Positions 1-11,200 of a DNA stretch of 64,000 nucleotides are shown piece by piece. Positions within the stretch are counted from its first letter, which is position 1, and the number at the start of each line of letters is the position of its first letter. The stretch is from Ifrita kowaldi. Taxonomy: Eukaryota; Chordata; Aves; Passeriformes; Cinclosomatidae. The DNA is taken from assembly GCA_013398055.1 (NCBI GenBank), contig VZRS01004538.1, positions 166,676-230,675 of the forward strand. The letters are read 5' to 3'. The translations under genes and the position numbers were made by a program. The notes beneath the pieces are model-generated. The model ran no database searches, was not told the DNA's origin, and saw nothing but the letters and a program-made list of their open reading frames with translations.

Positions 1-1185
1 ATGTGCCTGGTACTTGTCTTTCCCACATCACAGTTTAGCCTCAATCTAAGATACTGAATTCACTGACTTTTCATAGGGCTAAATTTTACATAGGAGAAAG
101 AACAATGCATCATATATTTATTTATATTCATATTCATATTCATACTCAGTTGCAAAAACTGGAGCCATCTTACCATTGTCAGTCATGTTTCCTGTCCCTA
201 CTTTTTTTGGTTTTATTTTTTTTTTTAATCTGAAGGAAGCCTTATACTTTGAGAAAGGAAACAAGCATCTTCTGGTAGCCTTTTTTAATCTTTTAGGAAG
301 AGATCATTTGCTTTATAATCGGTTTAAACTGTGTTGTTTAGAGCTAGAGGAAAGTGTTAAACAATGGGGGAACACCAAACTGCTAATGAAAACATCCTTG
401 ATAGAAAAAGAGCCAGGAAGACTGGCAGAGGAAGAGGAGAATTCCCAAGTGTCTGCTAGTAAGAAAAAAAAGCCATCAGTAAAACACATTTTTTCTTATT
501 TCTATGTTAGCAACACATTTTTAGATAAAGCTGTGTATCACTTACTTGGAAGTGAAAAGAAACAAAGCAATGCTTTGTAGCACAGACAATTAAAACTGCA
601 GTTCTTATCAGGACATGGCTTGGTTCGTTGCTTTAAAAAGCAATCAGGCTTTTAAAAGCCATAATAAACTCTATTAAAGTCACAGCCCTAGAAACTTAAA
701 GACACTGAGCTTCCTTTCCTGGTACCTAAACTCTCAGTTGAAGAAGCAAATCTGTAAAGGGGGAAAAAAAAAAAGACAGAAAAATGTATAAATTTACTCA
801 GACATTCTTCTGACACTGCTACTGGGAGTTCCTATTTTGTGACACATCCCTCTGAGCTGATACTTTTCTAACCAGCCTAATTTCATGGCATTTTAGTCAT
901 CTCCATGCAGAGGTGAAAGGTCCAGTTCTCAGGTTCCCTAGCTCTATGCAAGCTCCATGCTTTTATCTGGGAGGATGAGGAACGGGAAGCAAGTCTGACA
1001 CTTCCATATGGTTGTAGTGTTTCCCCACTCCTCTCTGCTCTCAGCAGAGAACAAAGCAAACCTCAAGAGTTATTTTAAACCCTGTTTGGAAACATTACTC
1101 CTTCCATCGCATTGCAAGACTTCATATGGCACTGAGAAAAATATATTTTGGGGGGAAAAACAGTGTATTAGAGCAAAACACTTAC
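1..1185 (-). other. UMODL1: UMODL1 intron 18 (incomplete), AT-rich
   Basis: Sequence after the last donor. I looked on the minus strand for a membrane-spanning exon and did not find a persuasive one; a very short exon could have been missed. There is a run of TATTCA repeats near 127-147 and an A-rich run near 760-773. Open frames here lack family features. Confidence 0.5.
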
Positions 1186-1345
1186 GGTCCTGCAGGTGCT
1201 TCCTGGTGTCTCCATACAAATACGAATTCTGCAGTGCAAGTAAACCACAGAATTGTTGACAAAGGAAAAGATTTTCATCTTAAACTGTGCTTTGCTCGAA
1301 TTCCCATTTTCCAGCAGCATGGTGTAAGTATTTGGGATGGGACAG
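1186..1345 (-). CDS. UMODL1: UMODL1 exon 18: further ZP-C (last exon seen)
   Basis: Encodes residues 1200-1253 (SCPIPNTYTMLLENGNSS to CMETPGSTCRT). The pieces SCPIP, FSFVNNSVVYLHC, RIRICME and STCRT supply further conserved ZP-C cysteines. Acceptor TCCCTTTTCAG, donor GACC|GTAAGT, phase 0 out. The protein must continue: a ZP protein of this type needs a consensus cleavage site, hydrophobic patch, membrane anchor and stop, none of which is present yet. Confidence 0.93.
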
Positions 1346-2213
1346 CTGAAAAGGGAGACAAAAAACACACAGAGCAGCTAAGGCTAGAGAAGGCAGGCTG
1401 TGGTTGTAGCACAGAACTTGGGTTTCAAGGCTTTCCCTCCTTTAGGAAGTCACAGCCAGACCCTCCATGAAGCAGCTCTGGCAGTGCAGTGGTGATAAGG
1501 GGCTGTTTGCTGCTTTATTCTCACAGTAACCAAGTAGAGATTTGAGGAGTGGTTGGAGAGTTGAAGAAGAAGGGAAAGAGTAACAGAAAAAAGGATTTAA
1601 ACTTGGCTTCACCAAACACAAATTGAAAGAACATCATATTAAAAGCAATAGGGTTTTTTGTTGAGCAAAAGGATTATCCTGTACTTTAAGGTGGCAGGTG
1701 AGCCCAAGGAATATGACATTGGGGTGAGATCAGGGATCCAGACAGGAACAAACCTCCTCTTTCACCAGAGGCTGCTTTAATATCATGTGTGAGGAATCAA
1801 ATAACCTATTTCTTCGTTGACAAGAGGCACATAAGCTCTTGGTAAAGCTGAAACCACAGAGGAATCTCTGAACCACAGAGAAGGAGATAAAGCACCCACC
1901 TTTCAAATGCTCTTTCACTACTGACTGCCAAAATCACCTTCAAGTGACTTCTTCAGGTCAGAAGAACAATTTCCTGATAAAACTGTGGGGAAGACAACTA
2001 CACTCAAAAAACTTCCACATGGCCCTTTGAAATCCCCTTCCTTATCTACCTTCCTTGCTCAAAGAAGGTGTAACCAGGCCAAATGAAAAGGGGCTGTGCA
2101 TGTGAATGCTGAGAACACACACAAAAGGCATTTCAAATATAGCACGTTATTAGTCAGTACCACTGCAGGAACTAAGGTATGGCACATGGTATTTGCAAAT
2201 GGCATTGCTGTAC
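1346..2213 (-). other. UMODL1: UMODL1 intron 17
   Basis: 868 bp between the two ZP-C exons, with GTACAG donor and a pyrimidine-rich acceptor. No repeat or RNA gene recognised. Confidence 0.85.
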
Positions 2214-2450
2214 CTGTTGCTGATAAAAACAAATGACAGGGGATCCACTGAATTATTGGTTGGAGTGGCCCAGCAGTCAGTGAGAACCACCTTGAGCTTG
2301 CTGTCTGCCCTCTGCATCCCCACTTCGATCAGCACGTCCTCACTGGCAGAGACACTGAAATTTTTGGGGATTGGGGAGTTTCCAATAAACAGCTGCATTT
2401 CTGTTCTGAAGTGTCCAGATCCGTGCAAATCCTCAAAGATGGTGCAAAGT
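2214..2450 (-). CDS. UMODL1: UMODL1 exon 17: ZP linker and first part of ZP-C
   Basis: Encodes residues 1121-1199 (LCTIFEDLHGSGHFRTEM to LSFVFISN). IFEDLHGSGHF begins the linker into ZP-C, and LTDCWATPTNNSVDP is the conserved DCWATP motif of ZP-C. A Cys appears at LCTIFEDL where I recall Tyr in the mammalian protein, which would be an additional unpaired or newly paired Cys at the ZP-N/ZP-C boundary. Sequons NFS and NNS. Acceptor GATTTTTCAG, donor ACAG|GTACAG. Confidence 0.94.
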
Positions 2451-3574
2451 CTGAAAAATCAATTATCCTTCTTTAAAGACCACAAATTTGAGTGTAAGGT
2501 TCTGCAAGTCATAAATCAGTGCCTGTGACTCCACACATTTAAACAGTGAAGGGTTATGTGCAGTCCAGGATGCCAGGACACTGTTCAAAAGGAAAGGTGA
2601 AAATGCATCGAGTTTTCAGCTGGGAAGGTAGAGAGCATGGAAACACAAGTGGGAAAACCCAAAGGGTAGAACCTCTCAGCAATCCAAATAGGGCAGAGAG
2701 GAATACCTGAATGGAGCAGAAGGGGAACAAGACTGTGACCTCTCTGAAAGCTCAAAACAAGGACAGTAAAAGCTTTGTGCAGAAGGGAAGAGCCAAAAAA
2801 AATGAGACAGGGCAAATCTGAACAGAAAGTGAAAGGCATGAGCAAATTATAGAGCTCAAAGAGAAGTGGCCTGACAAAGACTTTGCTGAGGAATAGAAAG
2901 GAAAATACAATCTCTGGACAGAGCTAGGAAACAGAAACTGGGTTTGGTGCCAAGAGTGTAAGCACGATGATAGGCAAGAGAGAGAGGAGGTGCACTTGTA
3001 TGAAGGGAGGACACTCCCCACGAGAGCAAAGCTTGTGCTGTCACATTTTCTATGAGCACGGCTTTGATTTTCTGTGAAGTGGGGCTCTGATTCCATCTTA
3101 CATGAAGATGGGACCTTCCACAAGAAAAAAAGCATTTGCATGATGTATCCTCTGTTTTTTCAAGTTGACCAAATAAAGATTTGTGGGGGGTTAAAAATTG
3201 CCATTCTCAGCAGCCAGCAGTCTGCAGGCCCCCATCAGTGAAAAGATATATGATTGATATATTCCAAAATCAGGAAAATGCTGTTATTGTTACAAGGATT
3301 GCCCAGGAAGGCAAAGAGGAGTCAGGAATTCTGACTCCTGAACCAGCGGTTCCCAAAGCTTTACTTTCACCTGTGGTTTAGCCAGGTAAAGGCCAAGCTT
3401 GTGGGATCTCCTGGCACATTAGTTGGAGTAGAAGAGAAGCACACAGCAGGGATTTCCTGAGCACAGCACTCCCAGGATGGCAGACTGCTCCAAGAACTGT
3501 CACTGGATACAGCTACTGTCCCTGGGAGTTTTCCCAATGCAGCAGCACTTCAAACAGAGAGAGTTGTTCCTCAC
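2451..3574 (-). other. UMODL1: UMODL1 intron 16
   Basis: About 1.1 kb. Minus-strand frames between 2585 and 3141 are open for up to 129 codons, but they are Ser/Leu/Cys-rich pyrimidine-tract translations without domain features. Nothing else seen. Confidence 0.82.
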
Positions 3575-3717
3575 CCTTCTGCAGTGAACCCCGAGGAAGT
3601 CAAGACATCGTTCTGAAACACGCAGTGAATGGGACTGGCAATGTTCAAGTGGTGGATTATTCCCTGAGCAGAGACATCATTCCGAAGGGTGGTTTTCACT
3701 ACAGTAGTAGTCATGTT
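3575..3717 (-). CDS. UMODL1: UMODL1 exon 16: rest of ZP-N
   Basis: Encodes residues 1074-1120 (NMTTTVVKTTLRNDVSAQG to LTSSGFTAEG). The stretch IIHHLNIASPIHCVFQND holds the fourth ZP-N Cys and the conserved final strands. NMT is a sequon. Acceptor TTTCTGTGCTGCAG is excellent; donor AAGG|GTGAGG leaves two bases. The same bases also read open on the plus strand, but only the minus frame matches a protein family and fits the splice chain. Confidence 0.94.
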
Positions 3718-4535
3718 CTGCAGCACAGAAAGGAGAAAGCACAGCTTGTGAACATCAGTGTTTCCAGGGATGCAGCAGAGCTTTCCATCTTCAGGTGCTT
3801 GGCTGTTCCCCATTCTCCTGATGGCAAAAATCGAACAGATGAAACCCCCAGTATCTTTGTTGCTGTACAGGGAGACCATGAAAATCCACCGGTCTTCCCC
3901 CTTTTCCTTTTTATCATATTATAGAATCATAGAATCACAGAACAGCTTTGGCTGGAAGGGACCTTAAAAATCATTAAGTTCCAAACCCCCGTGCCATGGG
4001 CAGGGACACCTTCCACTAGACCAGGTTGCTCAGAGCTCCATCTAACCTGGCCTTGAACACTTCCAGGGATGGGACAATGACCATTCTTTAGCAATGGCCA
4101 TTGCTCCAGAACTGAATTTCTGTTCTTAGGCACGGTCTGAGCATAGCCATTGGTTTGGGGTCCAAAGAGAGCTATCACTCTTTGTCCCCACACCTGGTAG
4201 CAACTGAAGTATTTGTCAGCATGAGATGATGAAATTGCTTTTAAGAAAAGACAGCTGCATAGGGAACCCAGAAGAGGCATGGTAAGTGTCTCTCAGCTTG
4301 GAGAGGCCCTTGAGTTTTGCTGCCTGACCTCAAAGATTCCCCTTCTCATTTGTGCTTCTCATCGCATACTGAGAGGTAACTTTCCATCACAGGAAGGGGA
4401 TTTCTTTCTCTAAAGGAATTTCAGCAACTAATAGACTGTACACCTAGCTAAGGGTCTGCACTGCCTCTCCCCTCCTGAAAGAGAAAAAAAGTGCTCCAGA
4501 GCTTGTTGGCATTCCCTTTTGATCAGAGGACTTAC
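3718..4535 (-). other. UMODL1: UMODL1 intron 15, with a CR1 fragment
   Basis: 818 bp. A CR1 3' end occupies about 3921-4075. The rest is unremarkable. Confidence 0.85.
3921..4075 (-). mobile_element. CR1 LINE 3'-end fragment
   Basis: On the plus strand it begins with the inverted CR1 tail (ATAGAATCATAGAATCACAG), followed by the familiar GGCTGGAAGGGACC and GCCATGGGCAGGGACACC blocks, so the element is in minus orientation, the same as the gene. It is 5'-truncated, keeping about 150 bp of the 3' region, and has no coding capacity. CR1 is the main LINE of birds. Confidence 0.92.
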
Positions 4536-4993
4536 GGTCTCAACTTGGGTGCCACAGTCGCTCCAGCCCGCCTGCAGCACAACGTGGGTGCCATTGCTGC
4601 TGCTCACATTGCAGCCAGGCTCCCCCAGGAACAGGGAACTCTCTGGGATAGACTCCTGCTGCAAGAATCTCTTCTGGATGGCGAGGACGATCCTCTCAAT
4701 TTCACAAAACACACTCACTGCGTCTTTAATGGAAACCTCCTGGGAGGGCTTGACAAGGGGGACGGGAGATGCTCGAGGAGAAACATCAGGAGTTGCCATG
4801 GGATCCATGGTGGGACGAGGCAGCACTGTGCTGGAGAACATGCTGTCCTCCAGAGCTTCATGCTCAGCAGGAGAGAAGTCCAGTGAAGCAGGGGAGGAAA
4901 CATGAGCTGAAGTTTGCAAAGATGTCACAGGTAAAATTGAGCTGTGCACAGGTTTCTCACCCGTCACTGTTGCCTTCTGGCTGAAGGGAAGTG
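4536..4993 (-). CDS. UMODL1: UMODL1 exon 15: Ser/Thr/Pro linker and ZP-N start
   Basis: Encodes residues 921-1073. The first 95 or so residues are a Ser/Thr/Pro-rich linker (for example SSILPVTSLQTSAHVSSP), followed by the opening of the ZP-N half of a zona pellucida domain: VFCEIERIVLAIQK, GEPGCNVSSSNGT and AGWSDCGTQVET carry the first three ZP-N cysteines. ZP domains drive polymerisation of uromodulin-family proteins. Sequons NVS and NGT occur. Acceptor CATTCTTCAG chosen by phase; donor GACC|GTAAGT, phase 0 out. It joins SEA 2 directly, with no EGF exon recognised between. Confidence 0.93.
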
Positions 4994-7900
4994 CTGAAGA
5001 ATGCCAAAAATAAAGGTACTGTTGTAATTTACAAGTTCAGATTGGTCTCATCAGGCAAAAGCAAACTCTTAGGAGGAAACTCACAGTTACTGGCAGGAAA
5101 CCAGCTTCTTTTGTTCTTTTAACCTGCTCTACTTACTGCCAAAGCTAAAAAGGAGCCCAAGAGACACATCAAGTGCCCATCAGTAAAGCTGAAGTGCTTT
5201 ATTTCCTGGCAGCTGCAATAATTAGTGCGTAACACATGCACGTACAGCTTTTGGAAGATCAGTACTTGCACAATATCCCCCACTGGAAGTTGCTCAACAA
5301 GTGCTTGTATGTTTTTGCCTGGAGCTGTAGAAGACCGCCCAGTTCTGGCTGGGGGCATAGAGGGGAGTTTGATTAAAAACCTGGCCTCATTTACTACCCA
5401 AAAGATGGGACCTTGAGCACTTTGGAAAACCCATTTTGAGGGAAGTGTGGGACAAACCTCAAGTGGCAGCCCCATATTGCACATGTATCTCCTCAGACAG
5501 ATGAACAATAGTAGTAGCAATCAGTAATGCTTCCAGGAAGAAAAAATGGGGGAAGAGGGAAGCACAGGCTCAGATCAGTGTGTGTCAAACACCCAACAAC
5601 CAGGACAGGTCTGGGGTTACCCCCTCTTCACACCCTGAGTATCCACCCACCACTGACTGAGAGAGAATCAAGATAACAAACTCCATTTTCAGGGAAGCAC
5701 AAACAACGTGTCTCATCACTCAAAACTTCTCTTAAATAATTTTAGTGGCTTGAACATAAAAATACCATCTCTTTCCCAAGCAATATATAAAATCTGTACA
5801 CATACATAAATCCTTCTGGAACTGCCCAGCTTCCAGAAATGCCCCGAATGAAAAAGTTGCTGATTTGCGCAACAGAGGAAGGAAAATAAAAGTTGGAGCT
5901 CTTGCAGAGCTGGATGTCCCAAAAGCTTGTTATCACATTAATATCTTAGTTAAACAAAACTGAACAAAGGCTGGTATCAACTGACAAATCGCTGTGACTT
6001 CAGTAAAAACGTTCTTTATCACTGTGGTTACAAAACCAAATATAAATTACTGAAGATGCCTAAGTTAATTTAGGAGATTAAAGACCCATCATACATCAGC
6101 TAACAAATGGCCTGAGGAAAGAGAGAAGCCAGCTGAATCAGCCCATACAAAAAGGTAGTTTGTAAAACCAGCATTTCCTCCCTGCTGCCATACAGAGGTC
6201 AAGCCACCTATCAAGTACTTTCTGTTACCTCCTGTGTTACCTCCTCTGTCCCCTCTGCCTCTGCTAATGAAAACCAGTAGTAATCTTGACAATCCTGTCT
6301 AATTTTTGAGGCAAATATGAGAAACAGAACTGTTAATAGAACCTTACAGCATTAAATATTAACACAGTACATTCTCACTCCTAAAGTGATCAACAGCCCA
6401 AGGGGATGCTTCTAACCCCAGGGGCCTCGTCAGTTTTTCCCCATTTCACACTCCTGAGGAGATGCTGAGGAAATGCCCAGCATGAGCGAAGCAGAAAGCT
6501 TGTGTGACTGGTCCAGTTTGCAGTCTAGTTGCTGTCTTAATTTTTACCTGACCAAAATTTTCATTTTTGAGAGGAGAAACATGCTTTTACTTCTCTTTCT
6601 CTTTCCAAAGTCTAAAAACCAGAGCAAACCATACCATAGGCGGGACTCAGAAAGCAGCACCAACCACTGCTCTACAGGGACCTGTCCCTGCAACAAACCC
6701 TTTGTTTTAGCCCAGGTTTGAAGGGGGCAAGCACTCTACAAAGCACTACCACAAGCTAGTTGTGATCCTACTAATTCCCAGGATAGGTAACTTTCCAGAT
6801 TTACAGCTGTGAGTGTAGCAGGCAAAACAAAAAATTGTATAGAGCAGAGCATAAACACGTTTCTGAAGTAATTTTGCATGAGATTCTAACTGACAGCTTA
6901 TAACAACATTCTTTGGACAAATGGATCGTGTCGGGGATTTGGTATTTTTTTCAGAGGTGACTTGTGAAACAGAATTCAGAGAATTCTCTTAGTCAGGAGA
7001 CTAATGTTCCTTGTTACTTACCTCAATCACATACAGAAGGAAAGAAGTTGTACAACCAGGCATCATGCTGGGCTTGGCAAAGTGTGGGCTTTCACTTGAA
7101 GACCCACAAGTGTGTGAGGGGAACAACTACTCCCACTGCAGAAGAATTCACGTGTTCATTTACTTCCTGGGATTTCTATCTCATGGAAAAATCATCAGTG
7201 CAAAGCACAGGGTAATGTGTTCTTGAGGGATTTAAAACAGTGCTGGTTATGGCTGTGTTCAGGGACCCATTTGCACTGGTAGCTTATAAACCCCTCAAGT
7301 CACGACCACTTTTTCTAACATCTGATGCCATGATGATTTTTTGCCTTTTCTCTTATACCCTTTTTATACCTTTTTATAAGTTCAGTATTCTTAGTGCTTT
7401 TTGCCTACTTTTTCGGACTTGTTTCTCAAGCTAGAAGACTCAACATTTTAGAAGCTTCGTAGTTAGGGATCAGTGTGCCCCAGACACCAAAGTCCTCTCC
7501 AGAACACATTTTGTAAACTGAGATAGAACCATCCAGGGGAAGGTTCCTTGGGGAGGGGGGGCTCATTCGAGCCTCTCATTGGGGAATCTTTGATAGATTT
7601 GCTAATTAGTAACATCTATAATGTTAGACCAGATCTTTTGGGGGTGTGCATTGCAGTGTGCATGCAGGTGCATTCGACTTGGACGTGGTGCACCTAAGGA
7701 TCCTTAAAATAAATACAAAGAAAAAATCCCTTTTTCCCTTCTAACCGTGTTTGATTCTTGATTTTAAGACCAGGGAAAGGCATCACATCTCCTTATCTTT
7801 TTCTCTGTAAAACTGGTTCTAGATATAGGCAAAAAGACCAGTTGGTTTTATCCTTTTGGATCCGTGGTACCTCTCCTCCTACATCACCTGTGGGTGTTCT

Positions 7901-8064
7901 CTAAAAAACTTACTGGATGGATAAGCAGGAGCAATGTAAGGAGAGAGAAAGGCTTTTCATCTATGTGTTTTACAGATGCTTTCACCTCAGAAGATACAGT
8001 TTAATAACAGCCTTTATCATCTGTCTGGTTCTGAAGAGCTCCTGGGGCACAAGCTGCTCCTTAC
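4994..8064 (-). other. UMODL1: UMODL1 intron 14, with a candidate solo LTR
   Basis: About 3.1 kb. Holds the LTR-like element at 6928-7787. A 133-codon minus-strand frame at 5119-5520 was examined for a lost EGF exon and rejected. The remainder shows nothing recognisable. Confidence 0.85.
6928..7787 (+). mobile_element. Candidate solo LTR of an ERVL-like element
   Basis: The segment opens with TGTCGGGGATTTGG and ends near GGGAAAGGCATCA, giving TG...CA ends. It has an AATAAA at about 7709 followed by a T-rich then TTCTAACC stretch, as expected for the poly(A) signal and U5 part of an LTR. The sequence resembles songbird ERVL-type LTRs as I remember them. No gag-pol remnant and no second LTR lie beside it, so it would be a solo LTR left by recombination. 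I could not find a clear target-site duplication, and both ends are approximate. It has no coding capacity. Confidence 0.58.
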
Positions 8065-8278
8065 CGTGCATGGAGAGGCTGCTCCTGTCGATGGTGAAGT
8101 AGGAGCTGTGTTCCAAGGCCTCACGAAAAGTGATGATGACGTGGTGGACATCCACATCTTCTGCAACCAGCAGATTGAAACTCACCACTGTGGTCCTGTT
8201 AGTAACACCCGTTATCAGCACTTGAATCAGACCAGCATCCGTCTGCTGAAGCACCTCAAGGGGCAGAGATTTACGCAC
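8065..8278 (-). CDS. UMODL1: UMODL1 exon 14: SEA domain 2, second half
   Basis: Encodes residues 850-920 (VRKSLPLEVLQQTDAG to DRSSLSMHG). Includes ITGVTNRTTVVSFNLLV in the place of the SEA cleavage loop. The Gly-Ser pair is gone and an N-glycosylation sequon (NRT) sits there, so self-cleavage is not expected. FNLLVAEDVDVHHV follows as the last strand and helix. 214 bp, phase 0 in and 1 out, matching exon 10. Acceptor TTTATTCCAG, donor CACG|GTAAGG. Confidence 0.93.
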
Positions 8279-11200
8279 CTGGAATAAAAACAAAATGTAT
8301 GTGGAGGTGGGCAGATGGAGCAGTTACATTTCAGACTGTGTACACGGACCAGAAATGAGTGTTGTGCTTCCTGCTCTGGAGGGAAGCAGCAGAAAATTGA
8401 CCTTTTGGGTTGCAACATTTTCATTCCAGAGCAGCTGAAGGATGTGGTGCATATTTAACCATGAATATTAAACAAGCCAAGCGATTAAGATATCTCATCT
8501 GTCATTTGGCACAAGACCTTGCCTCTGGTAACAGAAAGGGAGAAAGGAGACTGCAGGGATGCTCCCGTGTCCAGCCTCTCAAAATGCCTCTTGGGAGAGA
8601 GGCAAGCCAGTACAAGGAATTGCTGGTGGAAGTGAAGATTCTCCTGACACTCCACACTGCCTCAGAGGGCTCTCTCAGCCCAGCAGCGTTACAACTTAGA
8701 GCAGATAACCTTCAAGCCTTGTTTTACAGCTGATTTCTCACCAGAGCCAAGCAAAACCAACCTCTTTTTAAATGCCCAGACCAGGGGGGGGCAGGTGGGA
8801 GCTACGCTGTGGCCACCTCCAACCACTTCTTCTTCTGCATGAATTCTGCAGGAAATATCTGGAGCAGCAGGGCTGGATTTCAGCCATGAGTTTAAGGCCG
8901 AGTTGATTTCAGCGTGCAATGCTCGGGGATGCCAGCAGCGATTCCCACCAGGCAGCACCCAGGGAAGAGGCAAGCGCTGGGAGCCATCAGGAGAAGCATC
9001 CTGGTTTGCCTTGCACCCACGCACAGAGCCTGGTGCATTTAGTGCTGGATTCTCACAGCTTCTGCACCCCTTATCCCCTGCCTGCTGTGCATTACCCAGC
9101 CCTGACTTCCCCACAGTCTGATACCCAGCCATGAGGTGGTGCCAGGATTTGCAGGTGTCCTGCAGCCCTTTCCTGAGCCCTTTCCTGAGTCACCAGGGCT
9201 GATGTGTTTCTCGTGCTGGGTGCCAAGGTAACATGGCACAGAGCAAACCCCCTGCACGCCCCTGGAAAGGGCTCCCATGTGCCTGCAAGTCCCACACAGC
9301 AAACCTTGGGGTGCCCCATGGAGCACGCAGGCAGAGCTGGGAGGATGGAGACAGCTGACTCCTCCCTAAAAACCTGGGCAGAACGTAGGTTGTCCTTGCC
9401 AGACCCAAAATCTCCCATTTCACCAAGACAGGGCCTCTTGGGCTCCTTCTACTCTTTCTTTCTGCTTTTTCACAAGCAGGTACTGAAAAGTTGCAGGTCA
9501 GACCTAAGTTTTCAACTTTCATAGTTTGTGTCTGAAGTTCTCAACATTAAATGCAGACACCTGTGACATCCTCTTAGCCCACCCTGATTTCACCATCTTT
9601 CCCCATGTATCCTGGAAATTTTATTTTATCAATTCTTCTTTTTCAAAGAATCACAGAACCATTGAGATTAGAAAAGATCTCTGAGATCATCAAGTCCCAG
9701 CTGTGCCCGATGCCCACCTTGTCACCAGCCCAGAGCACTGAGTGCCACATCCAGGCCTTCCTTGGACATCTCCTGGGATGGGGACTCCAAATCTCCCTGG
9801 GCAGCCCCTTCCAAGGCCTGACCACCCTTTCCATGGAGAAATTGCTCCTGATGTCCAACGCGACCCTCCCCTGGCACAGCTTGAGGCCGTTTCCTCTTGT
9901 CCTGTCCCTGTTCCCTGGGAGCAGAGCCCGCCCCTCACCTGGCTACAGTGTTTGTTTGTTCGTTTGTTTTCTGTCCTTATTCCTATTTTTCCTCCCAAAG
10001 CAGGACTCGGAGCTCGAAAACTGTCACAGTATTTGTATTTAGCCACTAGGTGACACTACAAAACCCTTTATCCAAGAGACTCCAGGATTTCCCAACGGGT
10101 ACCACACCCTGGGTCATCAAAGTAATGCTTGGTGAAGCAGGGCTAGGAAAAAAAAGGGGGGGGGGACGACTGAACTTATTGGAAAGAAATATTCAATATA
10201 TATAATACCCTTGAGTATGGGGTTTTCTTACAAGAGAAATTATCTTCAGGTCTGTCATTGTACCTGCAATTTCTGTAGCACACAAAGGAAACTTAAGCAG
10301 GGAATGCAGTGACAGTCTGGTAACTGGGAATAATTAAGTAAAAGGTAAATTAATTTGAACAGAAAACTGCATGAAGCCCGTTTTTTCACTCAGAGATTAA
10401 AAATCCCTCCCCACTGTCTGTGGTTTGGCTGCACCTTCAGGGAGAAGGGACCAGAGCACACATCTGCCCAGCCACCATCACCAGCAGCTTCCAGGATGTG
10501 GATGTGGGTAAACTCAAATTAACAAAAGGGGTGAAATTACACTGGAATAGTGAAAATTCCTTAATCCCTGTACCCACACTCGTTCCATATTCAGATGGCT
10601 TTAACTGCAATCGTTTTAGGTGCATTCAGCTACACAAACACAGGCTATGTGCCTTCCAAATGAGGGGGTCACCTTCATCGGGCATTATCATTTATAAGTT
10701 TCACACCTTTTGTCACTCAGCTAAGTTTAAGACACTCAAATTCAAGACAAGCTTTCCACTTGGGAATTTATTGCACCTCAGTGAGTGTATTTTCAACCCA
10801 AACCTTTTGCTTTCCTGACTGATTTTCTTGGGGACAAGCCATGATACTCTTTTTGGGGTGTTGTAAAACACAAGCTGCACAAATCCCAAGACTTAAATAC
10901 CCTTTTGCCTTTAGCCATGGTGGTTTTAAGTTGCTTTACAAGAAAGGTGGTGGAACTGGCCTGGACAATGACAGTGCAAGTTGCAACATCAAGTTTTTAC
11001 CTCCTTCTCATCTACACATTATTTAAAGGATGATATTTCCATTTGCTGTGCTGCCAATTAAACCACATGGCACTTAAGTGCTGGGGCTAAAGATCGTTAT
11101 ACACATTTGGATTTATAAATCCTCTGAATTGTAGATGGTGACTCCAAAGAGGTTTAAAAAAAATCTCTGCCAAACTGTATTTAACTGGAACCTGAGAGTG

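Noticed and set aside
2585..3141. Overlapping minus-strand frames in intron 16
   Set aside because: Ser/Leu/Cys-rich translations of a purine-rich plus strand, with no motif, sitting between two well-defined ZP exons.
3625..3924. 99-codon plus-strand frame over ZP exon 16
   Set aside because: Shadow of the minus-strand ZP-N exon, which has the family motifs and matching splice phases.
5119..5520. 133-codon minus-strand frame, tested as a lost EGF or other UMODL1 exon
   Set aside because: Cysteines are scattered without EGF spacing, and no domain pattern or suitable pair of splice sites was recognised.
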